Below, one piece after another: positions 8,318-16,078 of a stretch of DNA of 64,000 nucleotides (its first letter is position 1; each line of letters begins with the position of its first letter). Under the pieces are notes generated by a model that made no database searches, had not been told where the DNA came from, and saw only the letters and a program-made list of their open reading frames with translations. The DNA comes from Geothrix campi (GTDB lineage Bacteria > Acidobacteriota > Holophagae > Holophagales > Holophagaceae). A program made the translations under genes and the position numbers. Location: positions 372,001 through 436,000 of the forward strand of contig NZ_JANHMP010000002.1 in NCBI RefSeq assembly GCF_024609265.1, written 5' to 3'.

Positions 8318-9070
8318 ATGTCCAGCCTCGCGCTCCGGCGCGGCCGGGGGCCTATGTTCCCGGACCTTCCGCCCACCCTCCAGCCGCACGCCATCCTGGC
8401 TGCGGCACCACCTTCCGATACGCTCCGCGCCGCCTCGCTGTCCGGATTGGTCTACCTCCTGCTCGCCGGCGGAACTGTGGCCATTGCGTCCTTCGGGCCG
8501 AAGGCCGCCTTGGCGCCGGTCCTCCCGACCGCACCTCCCTGGAGGCCCGTGACGTTCGACGGGCCGCCAAGGCTGCGCTCAATCGAACGCGTTGCGCCTC
8601 TTCCCACCGGGACCGGTGGAGGCGGCGTGGTCTCCACCAACTCCGGCGCGCCCACCCGAGCGGATCCGGTGGAGCCCGCGGCAGGCCTGCCCACGACGGA
8701 TCGCCACCTGGAGGGTCCCGGTGCGGGACCTGCGATACCGGGCTTTGCAGTTCCAGCCTCCGGCGCCGCGGGCCCTGCCACCGGCCCGGTGATCCACGAC
8801 TTCACGGCCACCGCGCCGGCGATCCTACGTCGCGTGGATCCCATCTATCCAGATCTGGCACGCCGGGCTCATGTCCAGGGAACGGTGGTGCTCATGATGA
8901 TCGTGGACGACCGGGGCGTACCTATGCAGGTGAACGTCCTCGACGGCCCTCCGGCCCTCCAGGAGGTGGCGCTCCAGGCGGCCCGCCAGTGGCGCTTCGA
9001 GCCCGCCCTGATGGATGGCCACCCGGTGCCGGCGAGCTTCCGGCTCACCCTCAACTTCCGGCTGAGGTGA
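8318..9070 (+). CDS. Energy transducer TonB-like protein
   Basis: 250 residues: a short cytosolic N-terminus, one membrane helix (AASLSGLVYLLLAGGTVAIA), a Pro/Gly/Ala-rich periplasmic linker, and a C-terminal TonB domain with RRVDPIYPDLARRAHVQGTV, the middle strand region and ARQWRFEPALMDGHPVP, matching the TonB C-terminal family (YP..A...G.V......G....... A..WRF.P). It would couple proton motive force from ExbBD to outer membrane receptors. No exbB, exbD or receptor gene is nearby. ATG 8318 has AGGAG 5 bases upstream. Confidence 0.85.
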   Translation: MSSLALRRGRGPMFPDLPPTLQPHAILAAAPPSDTLRAASLSGLVYLLLAGGTVAIASFGPKAALAPVLPTAPPWRPVTFDGPPRLRSIERVAPLPTGTGGGGVVSTNSGAPTRADPVEPAAGLPTTDRHLEGPGAGPAIPGFAVPASGAAGPATGPVIHDFTATAPAILRRVDPIYPDLARRAHVQGTVVLMMIVDDRGVPMQVNVLDGPPALQEVALQAARQWRFEPALMDGHPVPASFRLTLNFRLR

Positions 9071-9080
9071 TACCGTGAAG

Positions 9081-9437
9081 GTGTGGATCAGGGCGTCGCT
9101 GTCCGCGAGGGCAGAGGAAAGTCCGGGCTCCACAGGGTGCTGGGCCTGGTAACACCAGGGCGGGGTGACCCGACGGAAAGTGCAACAGAGAGCAAACCGC
9201 CGATGGATCTCCGGATCACAGGCAAGGGTGAAACGGTGGGGTAAGAGCCCACCGCCGGACTGGCAACAGGACGGGCACGGCAAACCCCCCAGGGAGCAAG
9301 ACCAAATAGGCCGGCGCACCGCGCAAGCGGCGAGGGTTGACCCGACCGAGCCGGCGGGTAGGTCGCACGAGGTGGTTGGTGACATCCATCCCAGAGGAAT
9401 GACGTCCCACGACAGAACCCGGCTTACCGATCCACCA
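9081..9437 (+). ncRNA. rnpB: RNase P RNA, bacterial type A
   Basis: The conserved P4/CR-I segment GAGGAAAGTCCGGGCTCC is at 9113-9130, CR-IV-like ACAGAGAGCAAACCGCCGA and GGTAAGAG follow, and the 3' conserved ACAGAACCCGGCTTA is at 9413-9427. The 5' GTGGATCAG and the 3' end CCGATCCACC can pair as helix P1, which sets both ends within a few bases. This RNA is the catalytic subunit that trims tRNA 5' leaders. No protein-coding frame here resembles a known family. Confidence 0.93.
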
Positions 9438-9457
9438 CGGCCCCCGCAAGGGGGCCG
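9438..9457 (+). terminator. GCAA-tetraloop hairpin after rnpB
   Basis: CGGCCCCC-GCAA-GGGGGCCG is a perfect 8-bp stem with a GNRA loop directly after the rnpB 3' end. There is no strong T-run after it, so it may act as a processing or stability hairpin rather than a classical terminator. Confidence 0.5.
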
Positions 9458-9470
9458 CGCTTATATCCTC

Positions 9471-9525
9471 CGGGGGTCTCCCGCGCGACGCATGCGTCGC
9501 GCGGATCTAAGGGCGCGCTGCGCGC
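9471..9525. repeat. Hairpin repeat, copy 1 (24-bp palindrome plus GC hairpin)
   Basis: A 55-base unit containing a perfect 24-bp palindrome at 9481-9504 (arms CCGCGCGACGCA / TGCGTCGCGCGG), GGATCTAAG, and a second perfect hairpin GGCGCGC-T-GCGCGCC (9512-9526). The same unit with four base changes lies at 13716-13770 after the fur gene. Further small hairpins follow copy 1: ACGACGC-TTC-GCGTCGT (9537-9553) and CGCC-TTT-GGCG (9561-9571). Confidence 0.8.
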
Positions 9526-9850
9526 CTCCACGTGACACGACGCTTCGCGTCGTTCCCACTCGCCTTTGGCGCGTGGACATGGAGCCTCCCCCCCGGGCCT
9601 CCGCGCTCAGCCCGGCGAAGCCGAGCTTCGCTTTTCGTCAGGAACATCCGCTAGTCTGGAGGTCTCTCTGGATAGGCCTCTGACCTGCACCCTGTATCGC
9701 CACCGTGGCACGCCTGGACCTGGCGTCGCAGCCGTGCGCCTCGGCTGACACAAGGGCGCGGCATCGTCGCGTGTTGTCAGATGTTCCAGGCCCGGGGCGC
9801 CGTCAACCCTCATCGAGGCGGCCAGCCGGACCTGTTCCTCCGGAGATCCC
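9526..9850. other. Non-coding stretch with serial small palindromes
   Basis: No convincing gene. It holds short GC hairpins to about 9632 and an imperfect inverted repeat at 9745-9780 (CTGACA ... TGTCAG). A GGAG ribosome site for the following gene sits at 9841-9844. Confidence 0.5.
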
Positions 9851-10606
9851 ATGTTTCAAGACCTGACCAGCCTGGCCCGCCGCCTTGAGCGCGCCCAGGC
9901 CCTTCAGAACGAGCGCTTCAATCAGGCCGCCGGTGGCCGCAGCCTGCCCGTGGGCGGCGGCTTCGCCCACTTCCGCGGAGAAGGCCATCCCCTCAACCAG
10001 GCTCTGGGGCTGATCGATCCCATGGCCGAGCCGGATCTGGAGGTGATCGAGGCCTTCCTCGGGGCTCCCACGGTGCTGGAACTGAGCCCCGGCGCTGATC
10101 CCTCCCTATGGCCGCTGTTGGCCCTGCGGGGCTATCGACTTCATCAGTTCCAGCAGCTGTGGGTGCGGCCCCTCCTCCAAGTCGAGCCAACGCTGGAGCC
10201 CTCCATCCGGCTTGCCGGACCCGGGGAAGCGTCCCTTTACAATCGGATCATCTGCGCGGGTTTCCTGGAACGCGATGACTGGTCCGAACTGGAACCACCC
10301 TTCGAGGTTTCTCTCGAGGTGGTGGATGCCTGGGGTTTCCTCGCGTTCGTGAACGGGGAACCCGCCGGCGGCGGCATGCTCGGGATCGTGGATGGCGTGG
10401 CGCTGTTGTCGGGCGATGGCGTGCTACCCCGTTACCGGGGCCGAGGACTCCAGAAGACCCTCATCCGCTCGCGTCTGGCCTTCGCCCGGGAACGCGGCTG
10501 TGACTTGGCCTGCGCGGGTACAGCTCCGGGCACCGCCAGCCAGGGCTCCTATGAGGCCTGCGGTTTTCACGTGGCCTATCCCAAGGTGGAGATGGCGCTG
10601 GGCTAG
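9851..10606 (+). CDS. GNAT family N-acetyltransferase
   Basis: 251 residues. The C-terminal half carries the GNAT fold: SIRLAGPGEASLYN strand-helix start, LLSGDGVLPRYRGRGLQKT with the acetyl-CoA binding R/QxxGxG/A motif (RYRGRG), LIRSRLAFARERGC, and the closing SQGSYEACGFHVAY typical of motif B. The N-terminal ~125 residues are related in length to the double-GNAT proteins but lack a clear second CoA loop. Substrate unknown. GGAG 7 bases before ATG 9851 supports the start. The next gene is an MFS exporter 80 bases downstream, possibly co-transcribed. Confidence 0.82.
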   Translation: MFQDLTSLARRLERAQALQNERFNQAAGGRSLPVGGGFAHFRGEGHPLNQALGLIDPMAEPDLEVIEAFLGAPTVLELSPGADPSLWPLLALRGYRLHQFQQLWVRPLLQVEPTLEPSIRLAGPGEASLYNRIICAGFLERDDWSELEPPFEVSLEVVDAWGFLAFVNGEPAGGGMLGIVDGVALLSGDGVLPRYRGRGLQKTLIRSRLAFARERGCDLACAGTAPGTASQGSYEACGFHVAYPKVEMALG

Positions 10607-10685
10607 GGTCTGTTTTCAAGGTGGGGGCGCGGCCACACCCCGGTCTGAAAACCAACCCTGGCGGCGGCGATGCGATAGTGGGGGG

Positions 10686-11840
10686 ATGCGCCGCCCCGCT
10701 CCCCCCACCGCCGCGCTCCTCGTGACGGCCCTGGCCTTCCACGTGGACATGCTCCTCTACTACCTGCTGGTGCCACTCCTCCCCCGCTATGCGCGGGACC
10801 TGCACCTGAACCAGATGGAAGTGGGGATCCTCTTCGGCAGCTACGCCGTGGCCCTGCTGGCGGCCACCTTTCCCGTGGCCATCCTCACGGATCGGTACGG
10901 GCGGCGCGGGCCGATGCTCTGGGGGCTTGCCGGGCTGGGAGTCACGACGCTGGTCTTCGCGGTGTCGAACCAATACTGGCTGCTGGTCCTGGCGCGGTTC
11001 TGCCAGGGTGTGGCGGGGGCCGCCACCTGGCTGCCGGGCATGGCCCTGCTGGCGGACCATTTCCCCAAGGAGGCACGTGGCCGCGCCATGGGAACCGCCT
11101 TCGCGGCGGCCAATCTGGGCGTGCTGATCGGCCCGCCGCTTTCGGGTTTTCTCGACCAGCATGCCGGGCCCTCCACACCCTTCCTGCTGGGGGCGGTCCT
11201 GGTGGCCCTGGACGCGGCGGGTCGGGCCTTCCTGCTGCCGGAAGTGGAACCCGACCGTGGCCCAAGACTACCTTTCCGACAGTTGCTGTCCAATCCCATC
11301 ATCCGGGTTTTTGCCGGGGCCATGGCCCTCGGGTCCTGCTTCTGGGCCCTGCTCGAATCTACCCTGCCACTGGACATGGACCGTCGGCTGGGCCAATCGC
11401 CCTCCCAGATCGGCCTCTTCTTCGCTGCCGCGGCCCTGACCCACACCTTCACCTCACCGCTGATGGGACGCCTCTCGGACCGCATCGGCCGGGTCCGGGT
11501 GCTGCGGATGGGGCTGGCGCTGACGGTGGTGCTCCTGCCGCTGCCAGTGCTGCTGCCCCGGCCCTGGATGGTGGTGTTGGCCATGATGGCCCTGGGGAGC
11601 ACGGCCAGCTTCATCATGAGCCCCTGCAGCCCGGCGGTGGCAGACCAGGTGGAGCGCCTGGGCAGCCAGAGCTTCGCCTCGGCCTTCTCCATCCTGAACC
11701 TGGCGTACTCCGTGGGCCTGATGGTGGGTCCGCTGGTGGGGGGCGCCCTCGTCCAGGGGCTGGGCCTGCCCGTGGCCATGGGTCTGTCGGGACTGGGCTT
11801 CGGGGCCTACCTGCTGGCCACGCGCGGCATCAGGTCCTGA
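10686..11840 (+). CDS. MFS transporter (drug/metabolite efflux type)
   Basis: 384-residue inner membrane protein with about 12 hydrophobic helices. The MFS loop 2-3 motif appears as LTDRYGRRGPML, the helix 5 antiporter-like stretch as GVLIGPPLSGFL, and the second-half equivalent of the loop motif as GRLSDRIGRVRVL. This points to the drug:proton antiporter branch. ATG 10686 follows a G-run that can serve as ribosome site; the open frame upstream overlaps the GNAT gene and is not MFS-like. Its end overlaps the convergent methyltransferase gene by 11 bases. Confidence 0.88.
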   Translation: MRRPAPPTAALLVTALAFHVDMLLYYLLVPLLPRYARDLHLNQMEVGILFGSYAVALLAATFPVAILTDRYGRRGPMLWGLAGLGVTTLVFAVSNQYWLLVLARFCQGVAGAATWLPGMALLADHFPKEARGRAMGTAFAAANLGVLIGPPLSGFLDQHAGPSTPFLLGAVLVALDAAGRAFLLPEVEPDRGPRLPFRQLLSNPIIRVFAGAMALGSCFWALLESTLPLDMDRRLGQSPSQIGLFFAAAALTHTFTSPLMGRLSDRIGRVRVLRMGLALTVVLLPLPVLLPRPWMVVLAMMALGSTASFIMSPCSPAVADQVERLGSQSFASAFSILNLAYSVGLMVGPLVGGALVQGLGLPVAMGLSGLGFGAYLLATRGIRS

Positions 11841-12546
11841 TGGCTCGGTAGATCCACCGTTCCGCCATCGCCGCCCAGGGTCGCCCATCCAGCCCGCCGT
11901 AGGGACGGACGGCGCCGAAGCCCGCCTCCGCAAGGCAGGCCCGGGCCTCAGCATCCGTGGGGATCCAGATGTCATGACGGAAGGCTTCGCCCTGGCAGCG
12001 CCGTTCGGTGCGGATGCGACGGCCGTCGGGGCTCCAGGTGGCGCGTTCCTCGTAGCCTTCGTCGGGGAATTCCAGCCACTGGCCTTCAACCTCCGCCACG
12101 GCCTCCTTCAGGAAGTTCCGGCCCGCCAAGTCCAGTAGCAGGACGCCTCCAGGTCGGAGCACGCGTGCGAACTCGGTCAGCTGTTGGAGGTTCTCCTCCC
12201 CGGTGGCGAAGTAGCCCCAGCTCGTGTAGGCGCAGAAGACCCCGTCGGCACAGGCCTCCCGGAACGGCAGGGCCCGGAAGTCGAGGCGCGCCAGGGGCGC
12301 GGGATGTTCCGCGGCGTGCCGCCGCAGATTCAGGAGGCTCAGGTCGCCTCCCACGATTTCCAGGCCCCGGGCAGCCAGATGGGGGTGGAGACGGCCCCAA
12401 CCGCAAGGCAGGTCCAGGACCCGGCTGCCCGGGGGCAGATCCAGCAAGGCTGCGAGGGCCGGCCCTTCGGTGGCGGCCTCCGCGTCCTTGTCCGCGTAGA
12501 TCTGGAAGTAGGCTGGGCGATCGAAGTCCCAGGCGAACCAGTCCAT
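11830..12546 (-). CDS. Class I SAM-dependent methyltransferase
   Basis: 238 residues. Motif I SRVLDLPCGWGRLHPHLA, motif II GGDLS, motif III region FCAYTSWGYFAT and the post-motif RVLRPGGVLLLDLAG show a Methyltransf_11/25 Rossmann fold. Substrate unknown. ATG 12546 is used; a TTG at 12558 directly after the stop codon of the upstream gene is an alternative. The 3-base-scale spacing to the upstream tautomerase-like gene indicates one transcription unit with it. Confidence 0.85.
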   Translation of the reverse strand: MDWFAWDFDRPAYFQIYADKDAEAATEGPALAALLDLPPGSRVLDLPCGWGRLHPHLAARGLEIVGGDLSLLNLRRHAAEHPAPLARLDFRALPFREACADGVFCAYTSWGYFATGEENLQQLTEFARVLRPGGVLLLDLAGRNFLKEAVAEVEGQWLEFPDEGYEERATWSPDGRRIRTERRCQGEAFRHDIWIPTDAEARACLAEAGFGAVRPYGGLDGRPWAAMAERWIYRAIRT

Positions 12547-12558
12547 GGGACCGTTCAA

Positions 12559-13110
12559 TCAGGCTTCATCAGTCTCGGCCTTGACGAGCTTCACGATGGG
12601 CGTGGACTGGGGCGTGTTGACGATGCCCTTCCAGACGTAGCGGGTGCCACGCTTCTGGCCGCTCTTGGAAATCAGCTTGGCCTCTTCCAGTTCCGTGAAG
12701 AGGCGGCGGAGGGTGGCCGGGGCCCAGTCGCAATCCTTGAGATCCAAGGCGACCTGGGCCTCGAAACTGCTGAGGGAGCCCCGGTCCTGGAGGGCGAACA
12801 TCAGATCCTTCTTCAGGTCTTCCAACTCAGGTTTCGAACGGCGGGCCTTGGTCTTGAAGGCGGGGGGAGCGGCCACGGGCGCGGGGGCGGCAGGCCTGGG
12901 CGCAGGCGGCGCGGGGGCCTGCGCGGCCAGGGGAGCCTGGGCCTGCACCAGCATCCCATCGAGGTAGATGTCGCCGCGCTCAGGGCGGAAGAGCACCACC
13001 ACAGAGCCGGGATTCAGTCCTTCCTGCTGGAGCGCCGTGATGACCCGCTCCCCAACGCGGGACTTCTGATCCGGCGATAGACTGGGAGATTGAATAATGA
13101 CGATGGCCAT
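12559..13110 (-). CDS. Tautomerase-like domain joined to a winged-helix-like domain
   Basis: 183 residues in three parts. Residues 1-55 (AIVIIQSPSLSPDQKSRVGE ...) resemble the 4-oxalocrotonate tautomerase fold in length and spacing (strand, SxDQK helix, strand), though the catalytic Pro2 is replaced by Ala. A Pro/Ala linker of about 45 residues follows. The C-terminal ~85 residues (LEDLKKDLMFALQDRGSLSS ... TRYVWKG) look like a winged helix: helix, helix, APATLRRLFTELEEAKLI recognition-like helix, and a basic wing. ATG 13110 has GGAG five bases upstream. Divergent from fur over an inverted repeat, so Fur-type control is plausible. Function unknown. Confidence 0.5.
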   Translation of the reverse strand: MAIVIIQSPSLSPDQKSRVGERVITALQQEGLNPGSVVVLFRPERGDIYLDGMLVQAQAPLAAQAPAPPAPRPAAPAPVAAPPAFKTKARRSKPELEDLKKDLMFALQDRGSLSSFEAQVALDLKDCDWAPATLRRLFTELEEAKLISKSGQKRGTRYVWKGIVNTPQSTPIVKLVKAETDEA

Positions 13111-13122
13111 GACGACTCCAAT

Positions 13123-13141
13123 ATGTATACGGTGAATACAT
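13123..13141. promoter_or_regulatory. Candidate Fur/PerR-type operator between divergent genes
   Basis: ATGTAT-ACGGTGA-ATACAT is a 19-base inverted repeat with perfect 6-base arms, the length of a Fur box, in an A/T-rich patch in an otherwise GC-rich region. It lies between the tautomerase-like gene start (13110) and fur (13215). A further ATACA half-site follows at 13143-13147. Confidence 0.5.
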
Positions 13142-13214
13142 AATACACTTTCGCTTTTCATCTGTAAAATACGATCTGCAGAGTGGACTGGATAGACTTC
13201 CCACCGGGGGTGCC

Positions 13215-13715
13215 ATGCGCAAACCGAAGATTGAACGTCCCGAAGAACAGCAGCGCTTCGAAACCTTTCTCCGGTCTCGTCAGCTGAAGCTGACGGGAGA
13301 GCGCCTCGAACTGGTGGAGGAGGTCTTCGGCCAGGTGCACCACTTCGACGCGGACCAGCTGCACATGGCACTCAAGCAGAAGGGCAAGGCCATCAGCCGG
13401 GCCACGGTGTACCGCACCCTCGACCTGCTGGTGCAGTGCGGTCTGGTGCGGAAGAGCAGCTTCGGTGATCAGCACGCGCACTACGAGGCGGTGCGGAGCA
13501 ACGAGCACCACGACCACCTGATCTGCCTCAACTGCGACGCCATCATCGAGTTCTTCCGGCCGGACCTGGAAGCCCTGCAGGAATCCATCTGCCACGAGTA
13601 CGGCTTCAGGCCCATGCACCACAGCCACCAGATCTTCGGCTTGTGCAAGGCCTGCCAGTCCCAGGATACGGATGGCGCGACCCTCGCTCACCGCATGAGC
13701 CAATTGAATGTATGA
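13215..13715 (+). CDS. Fur family transcriptional regulator
   Basis: 166 residues. N-terminal winged helix RQLKLTGERLELVEEVFGQ and AISRATVYRTLDLLVQCGLV; metal site residues in HHFDADQLH and EHHDHLICLNC; structural zinc pairs CLNC and CKAC. All Fur superfamily features are intact. Whether it senses iron, zinc or peroxide cannot be decided: the feoAB operon is about 7 kb away. ATG 13215 is preceded by a G-run (ACCGGGGGTGCC). Divergent from the tautomerase-like gene and probably binding the 13123-13141 repeat. Confidence 0.92.
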   Translation: MRKPKIERPEEQQRFETFLRSRQLKLTGERLELVEEVFGQVHHFDADQLHMALKQKGKAISRATVYRTLDLLVQCGLVRKSSFGDQHAHYEAVRSNEHHDHLICLNCDAIIEFFRPDLEALQESICHEYGFRPMHHSHQIFGLCKACQSQDTDGATLAHRMSQLNV

Positions 13716-13770
13716 CGGGGGTCCCCCGCGCAACGCATGCGTTGCACGGATCTAAGGGCGCGCTGCGCGC
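13716..13770. repeat. Hairpin repeat, copy 2 (after fur)
   Basis: Same 55-base unit as 9471-9525, with four differences. Two of them (G to A in one arm, C to T in the other) keep the central palindrome GCAACGCATGCGTTGC paired. The GGATCTAAGGGCGCGCTGCGCGC half is identical. Confidence 0.8.
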
Positions 13771-13787
13771 ACACCCCCGCACCCCCA

Positions 13788-13818
13788 AGCAGAAGCCCGG
13801 CCAAGCCGGGCTTCTGCT
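13788..13818 (+). terminator. Strong hairpin terminator downstream of fur
   Basis: A perfect 14-bp stem (AGCAGAAGCCCGGC / GCCGGGCTTCTGCT) closes on the 3-base loop CAA. The following TATTCCC is only weakly U-rich. Confidence 0.7.
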
Positions 13819-13873
13819 TATTCCCAGGCCCTCATCGGATGGCCACCCGCCCCTCAAAGCGCTAGGCTAGGCC

Positions 13874-14941
13874 ATGTCGAAACTCAGCCTCCAGGACCTC
13901 CAACGCCTTCCCAAGACGGATCTGCATGTCCACCTCGACGGCAGCCTCCGCATCCCCACCATCCTCGACCTGGCGGAACAGCAGAAGGTGAAGCTGCCCG
14001 CGGATACGCCGGAGGGCCTGCGGCCCTTCGTGGAGGTGGGCGAAGACTGCAAGTCCCTCGTGGAGTATCTCCGCGCCTTCGACGTCACGCTGTCCGTGAT
14101 GCAGACCTACGAGAGCTTGGTCCGCACAGCCTTCGAGCTGGCGGAGGACGCGGCGAAGGAGAATGTGCGCTACATGGAGGTCCGCTACAGCCCCATCCTC
14201 CACCAGCAGAAGGGGCTCACCCTGCACGCCATCGTCCAGGCCGTGCTGGAGGGCCTGGCCCAGGCCGAGCGGAAGTACAACATCAAGACCGGCGTCATCC
14301 TCTGTGGCATGCGCCACATCTCGCCGGACATCTCCCTGCGCCTGGCGGACCTCACCGTGGCCTTCAAGAACAAGGGTGTCGTCGGCTTTGACCTCGCCGG
14401 CGCCGAGGAGAATTTTCCCGCCAAGCGCCACAAGGACGCCTTCGGCCGCGTACTCCAGAACAACATCAACTGCACCCTCCATGCAGGCGAGGCCTACGGC
14501 CCCGAGAGCATCCACCAGGCCATCCACCTCTGCGGAGCCCACCGCATCGGCCACGGCGTGCGGCTCATCGAGGATGGGGATCTGCTGAACTACGTGAACG
14601 ACCACCGCATCCCGCTGGAGTGCTGTCCCTCCAGCAACGTGCAGACCAAGGCCGTGAAGAAGATGGCCGACCACCCCATCCGCCTCTTCTATGACCTGGG
14701 CCTGCGCGTCACGGTGAACACGGACAACCGCATGGTGACGAACACCACGGTGAGCCGGGAATTCCAGGTCATCCACGAGGAATTGAACTTCAACCTTGAG
14801 GAGATCAAGGAGCTCATCATCATGGGCTTCAAGAGCGCCTTCCTGCCCTACGCCCTGAAGCGGGCCCTCCTGGCGGAGGTCGTCCACGAATTGAAGGCCT
14901 TCAAGCCGGGCAGCCTGGAGAGTAAACGAGAGCAGCTCTGA
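13874..14941 (+). CDS. add: Adenosine deaminase
   Basis: 355 residues of the amidohydrolase superfamily. Zinc and catalytic motifs: HVHLDGS near residue 19, TLHAGEAYGP with the zinc His and catalytic Glu, RIGHGVRL, and NTDNR where the zinc Asp lies (TDN as in actinobacterial enzymes rather than TDDP). It deaminates adenosine (or deoxyadenosine) to inosine in purine salvage. Cytosolic. ATG 13874 gives the usual length. The DHH phosphoesterase gene follows 32 bases later and is probably co-transcribed, which fits nucleotide recycling. Confidence 0.92.
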   Translation: MSKLSLQDLQRLPKTDLHVHLDGSLRIPTILDLAEQQKVKLPADTPEGLRPFVEVGEDCKSLVEYLRAFDVTLSVMQTYESLVRTAFELAEDAAKENVRYMEVRYSPILHQQKGLTLHAIVQAVLEGLAQAERKYNIKTGVILCGMRHISPDISLRLADLTVAFKNKGVVGFDLAGAEENFPAKRHKDAFGRVLQNNINCTLHAGEAYGPESIHQAIHLCGAHRIGHGVRLIEDGDLLNYVNDHRIPLECCPSSNVQTKAVKKMADHPIRLFYDLGLRVTVNTDNRMVTNTTVSREFQVIHEELNFNLEEIKELIIMGFKSAFLPYALKRALLAEVVHELKAFKPGSLESKREQL

Positions 14942-14973
14942 TCCTGGTATCCTGACTATTGAGGTCAGGATTC

Positions 14974-15969
14974 ATGCTGGATCGCTTCGCCGACTTTCTC
15001 GATGGCCACGCCAAGATTCTTCTCACGACGCACGAGAACCCGGATGGGGATGGCGTGGGCGCGGCCGTGGCCTTGGCCGCCCACCTGAAGGGGCAGGGCA
15101 AGGAGGCGCGCATCGTCGTGACGCCCGCCCTGCCGGAAAACCTGCGCTTCCTGGATCCCGAAGGCTGGATCGAGGCCTATGAGCCTTCGGGGGCCCACGC
15201 GGACCTGGCCGCTTGGCCGGACGCCTGGCTGCTCATCGACGCCTCCGAACCCCACCGCATGGGTCCGCTCTACGCCGCGTTCGAGACGACGAAGGCCGAA
15301 CGGGCCTGCCTTGACCACCACATGAAGGACGAGCCGAAGGGCTTCGACGATGAGTTCACGGATTCCACCGCCAGCGCCAGCGCGGAGCTGGTCTACGATC
15401 TGGTGCGGCCCCGCCTCGGGGGCGACCTCCCGCCTGTGATGGCCCAGGCCCTCTATGCGGGCATGGTGAGCGATACTGGCAACTTCAGGCATTCCAACAG
15501 CACCCCCAAGATCCACCACGCCGCCGCCGATCTCATCGCCCAGGGCGTCCACCCATCGCGCACCTTCAACGCCCTCTACCAGACCGCCACACCCGCGAAG
15601 CTCAAGCTCTTCGGCCGGGCCATGGGTGGGTTGCAGATGCGGGACGCTGGCCGGTTCGCCTATGTGGCCGTCACCCAGGCTGACCTCGACGCCTGCGGTG
15701 CCACCCACGAGGATCTGGACGAGCTGGTAGAAGAGCCCCGCAAACTGAAGGGGGTGGAGGTGGCCGCCCTGTTCTCCGAAGCCGCGGACGGTCGGGCCAA
15801 GGTGAGCCTCCGCTCCCGCGAGAAGGTGGATGTGAACGCGGTCTGCCGTCTGTTCGGCGGAGGCGGGCATCGCCTGGCCTCCGGCGCCAAGGCGGCCATG
15901 CCCCTGGAAACCTTCATCACCCAGGTGGAGGCCGCCGTGGTGGCCCAGCTGGAACGCGATATGGTCTAG
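14974..15969 (+). CDS. nrnA: DHH/DHHA1 phosphoesterase, NrnA-type (nanoRNase / pAp phosphatase)
   Basis: 331 residues. DHH domain: LLTTHENPDGDGVGAA, LLIDASEPHRMG, the eponymous DHH in CLDHHMKDE, and GMVSDTGNFRHSN. C-terminal DHHA1 domain ends with CRLFGGGGHRLASGAK, the GGGH substrate loop. Members degrade 2-5 nt RNA or dephosphorylate pAp. ATG 14974 has AGGA close upstream; a TTG at 14959 is possible but adds only five residues. Just after the stop, GGGCAA (15969-15974) and TTGCCC (15992-15997) can pair as a weak terminator. Confidence 0.9.
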   Translation: MLDRFADFLDGHAKILLTTHENPDGDGVGAAVALAAHLKGQGKEARIVVTPALPENLRFLDPEGWIEAYEPSGAHADLAAWPDAWLLIDASEPHRMGPLYAAFETTKAERACLDHHMKDEPKGFDDEFTDSTASASAELVYDLVRPRLGGDLPPVMAQALYAGMVSDTGNFRHSNSTPKIHHAAADLIAQGVHPSRTFNALYQTATPAKLKLFGRAMGGLQMRDAGRFAYVAVTQADLDACGATHEDLDELVEEPRKLKGVEVAALFSEAADGRAKVSLRSREKVDVNAVCRLFGGGGHRLASGAKAAMPLETFITQVEAAVVAQLERDMV

Positions 15970-16078
15970 GGCAATCGCGGGACCGGCCGGGTTGCCCCGA
16001 AAAGGCGCAGGTCCCAGACTTCATTTTCCCCTCGGGCGGCATCCAAAGGACGGACCCGCACCTTCTTTCTGGAACCCC

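Noticed and set aside
15970-16078. FMN riboswitch upstream of ribA
   Set aside because: None of the conserved RFN segments (for example GATTCTTCGGGGCAGG-like or GACCGGCGGT-like) could be found.
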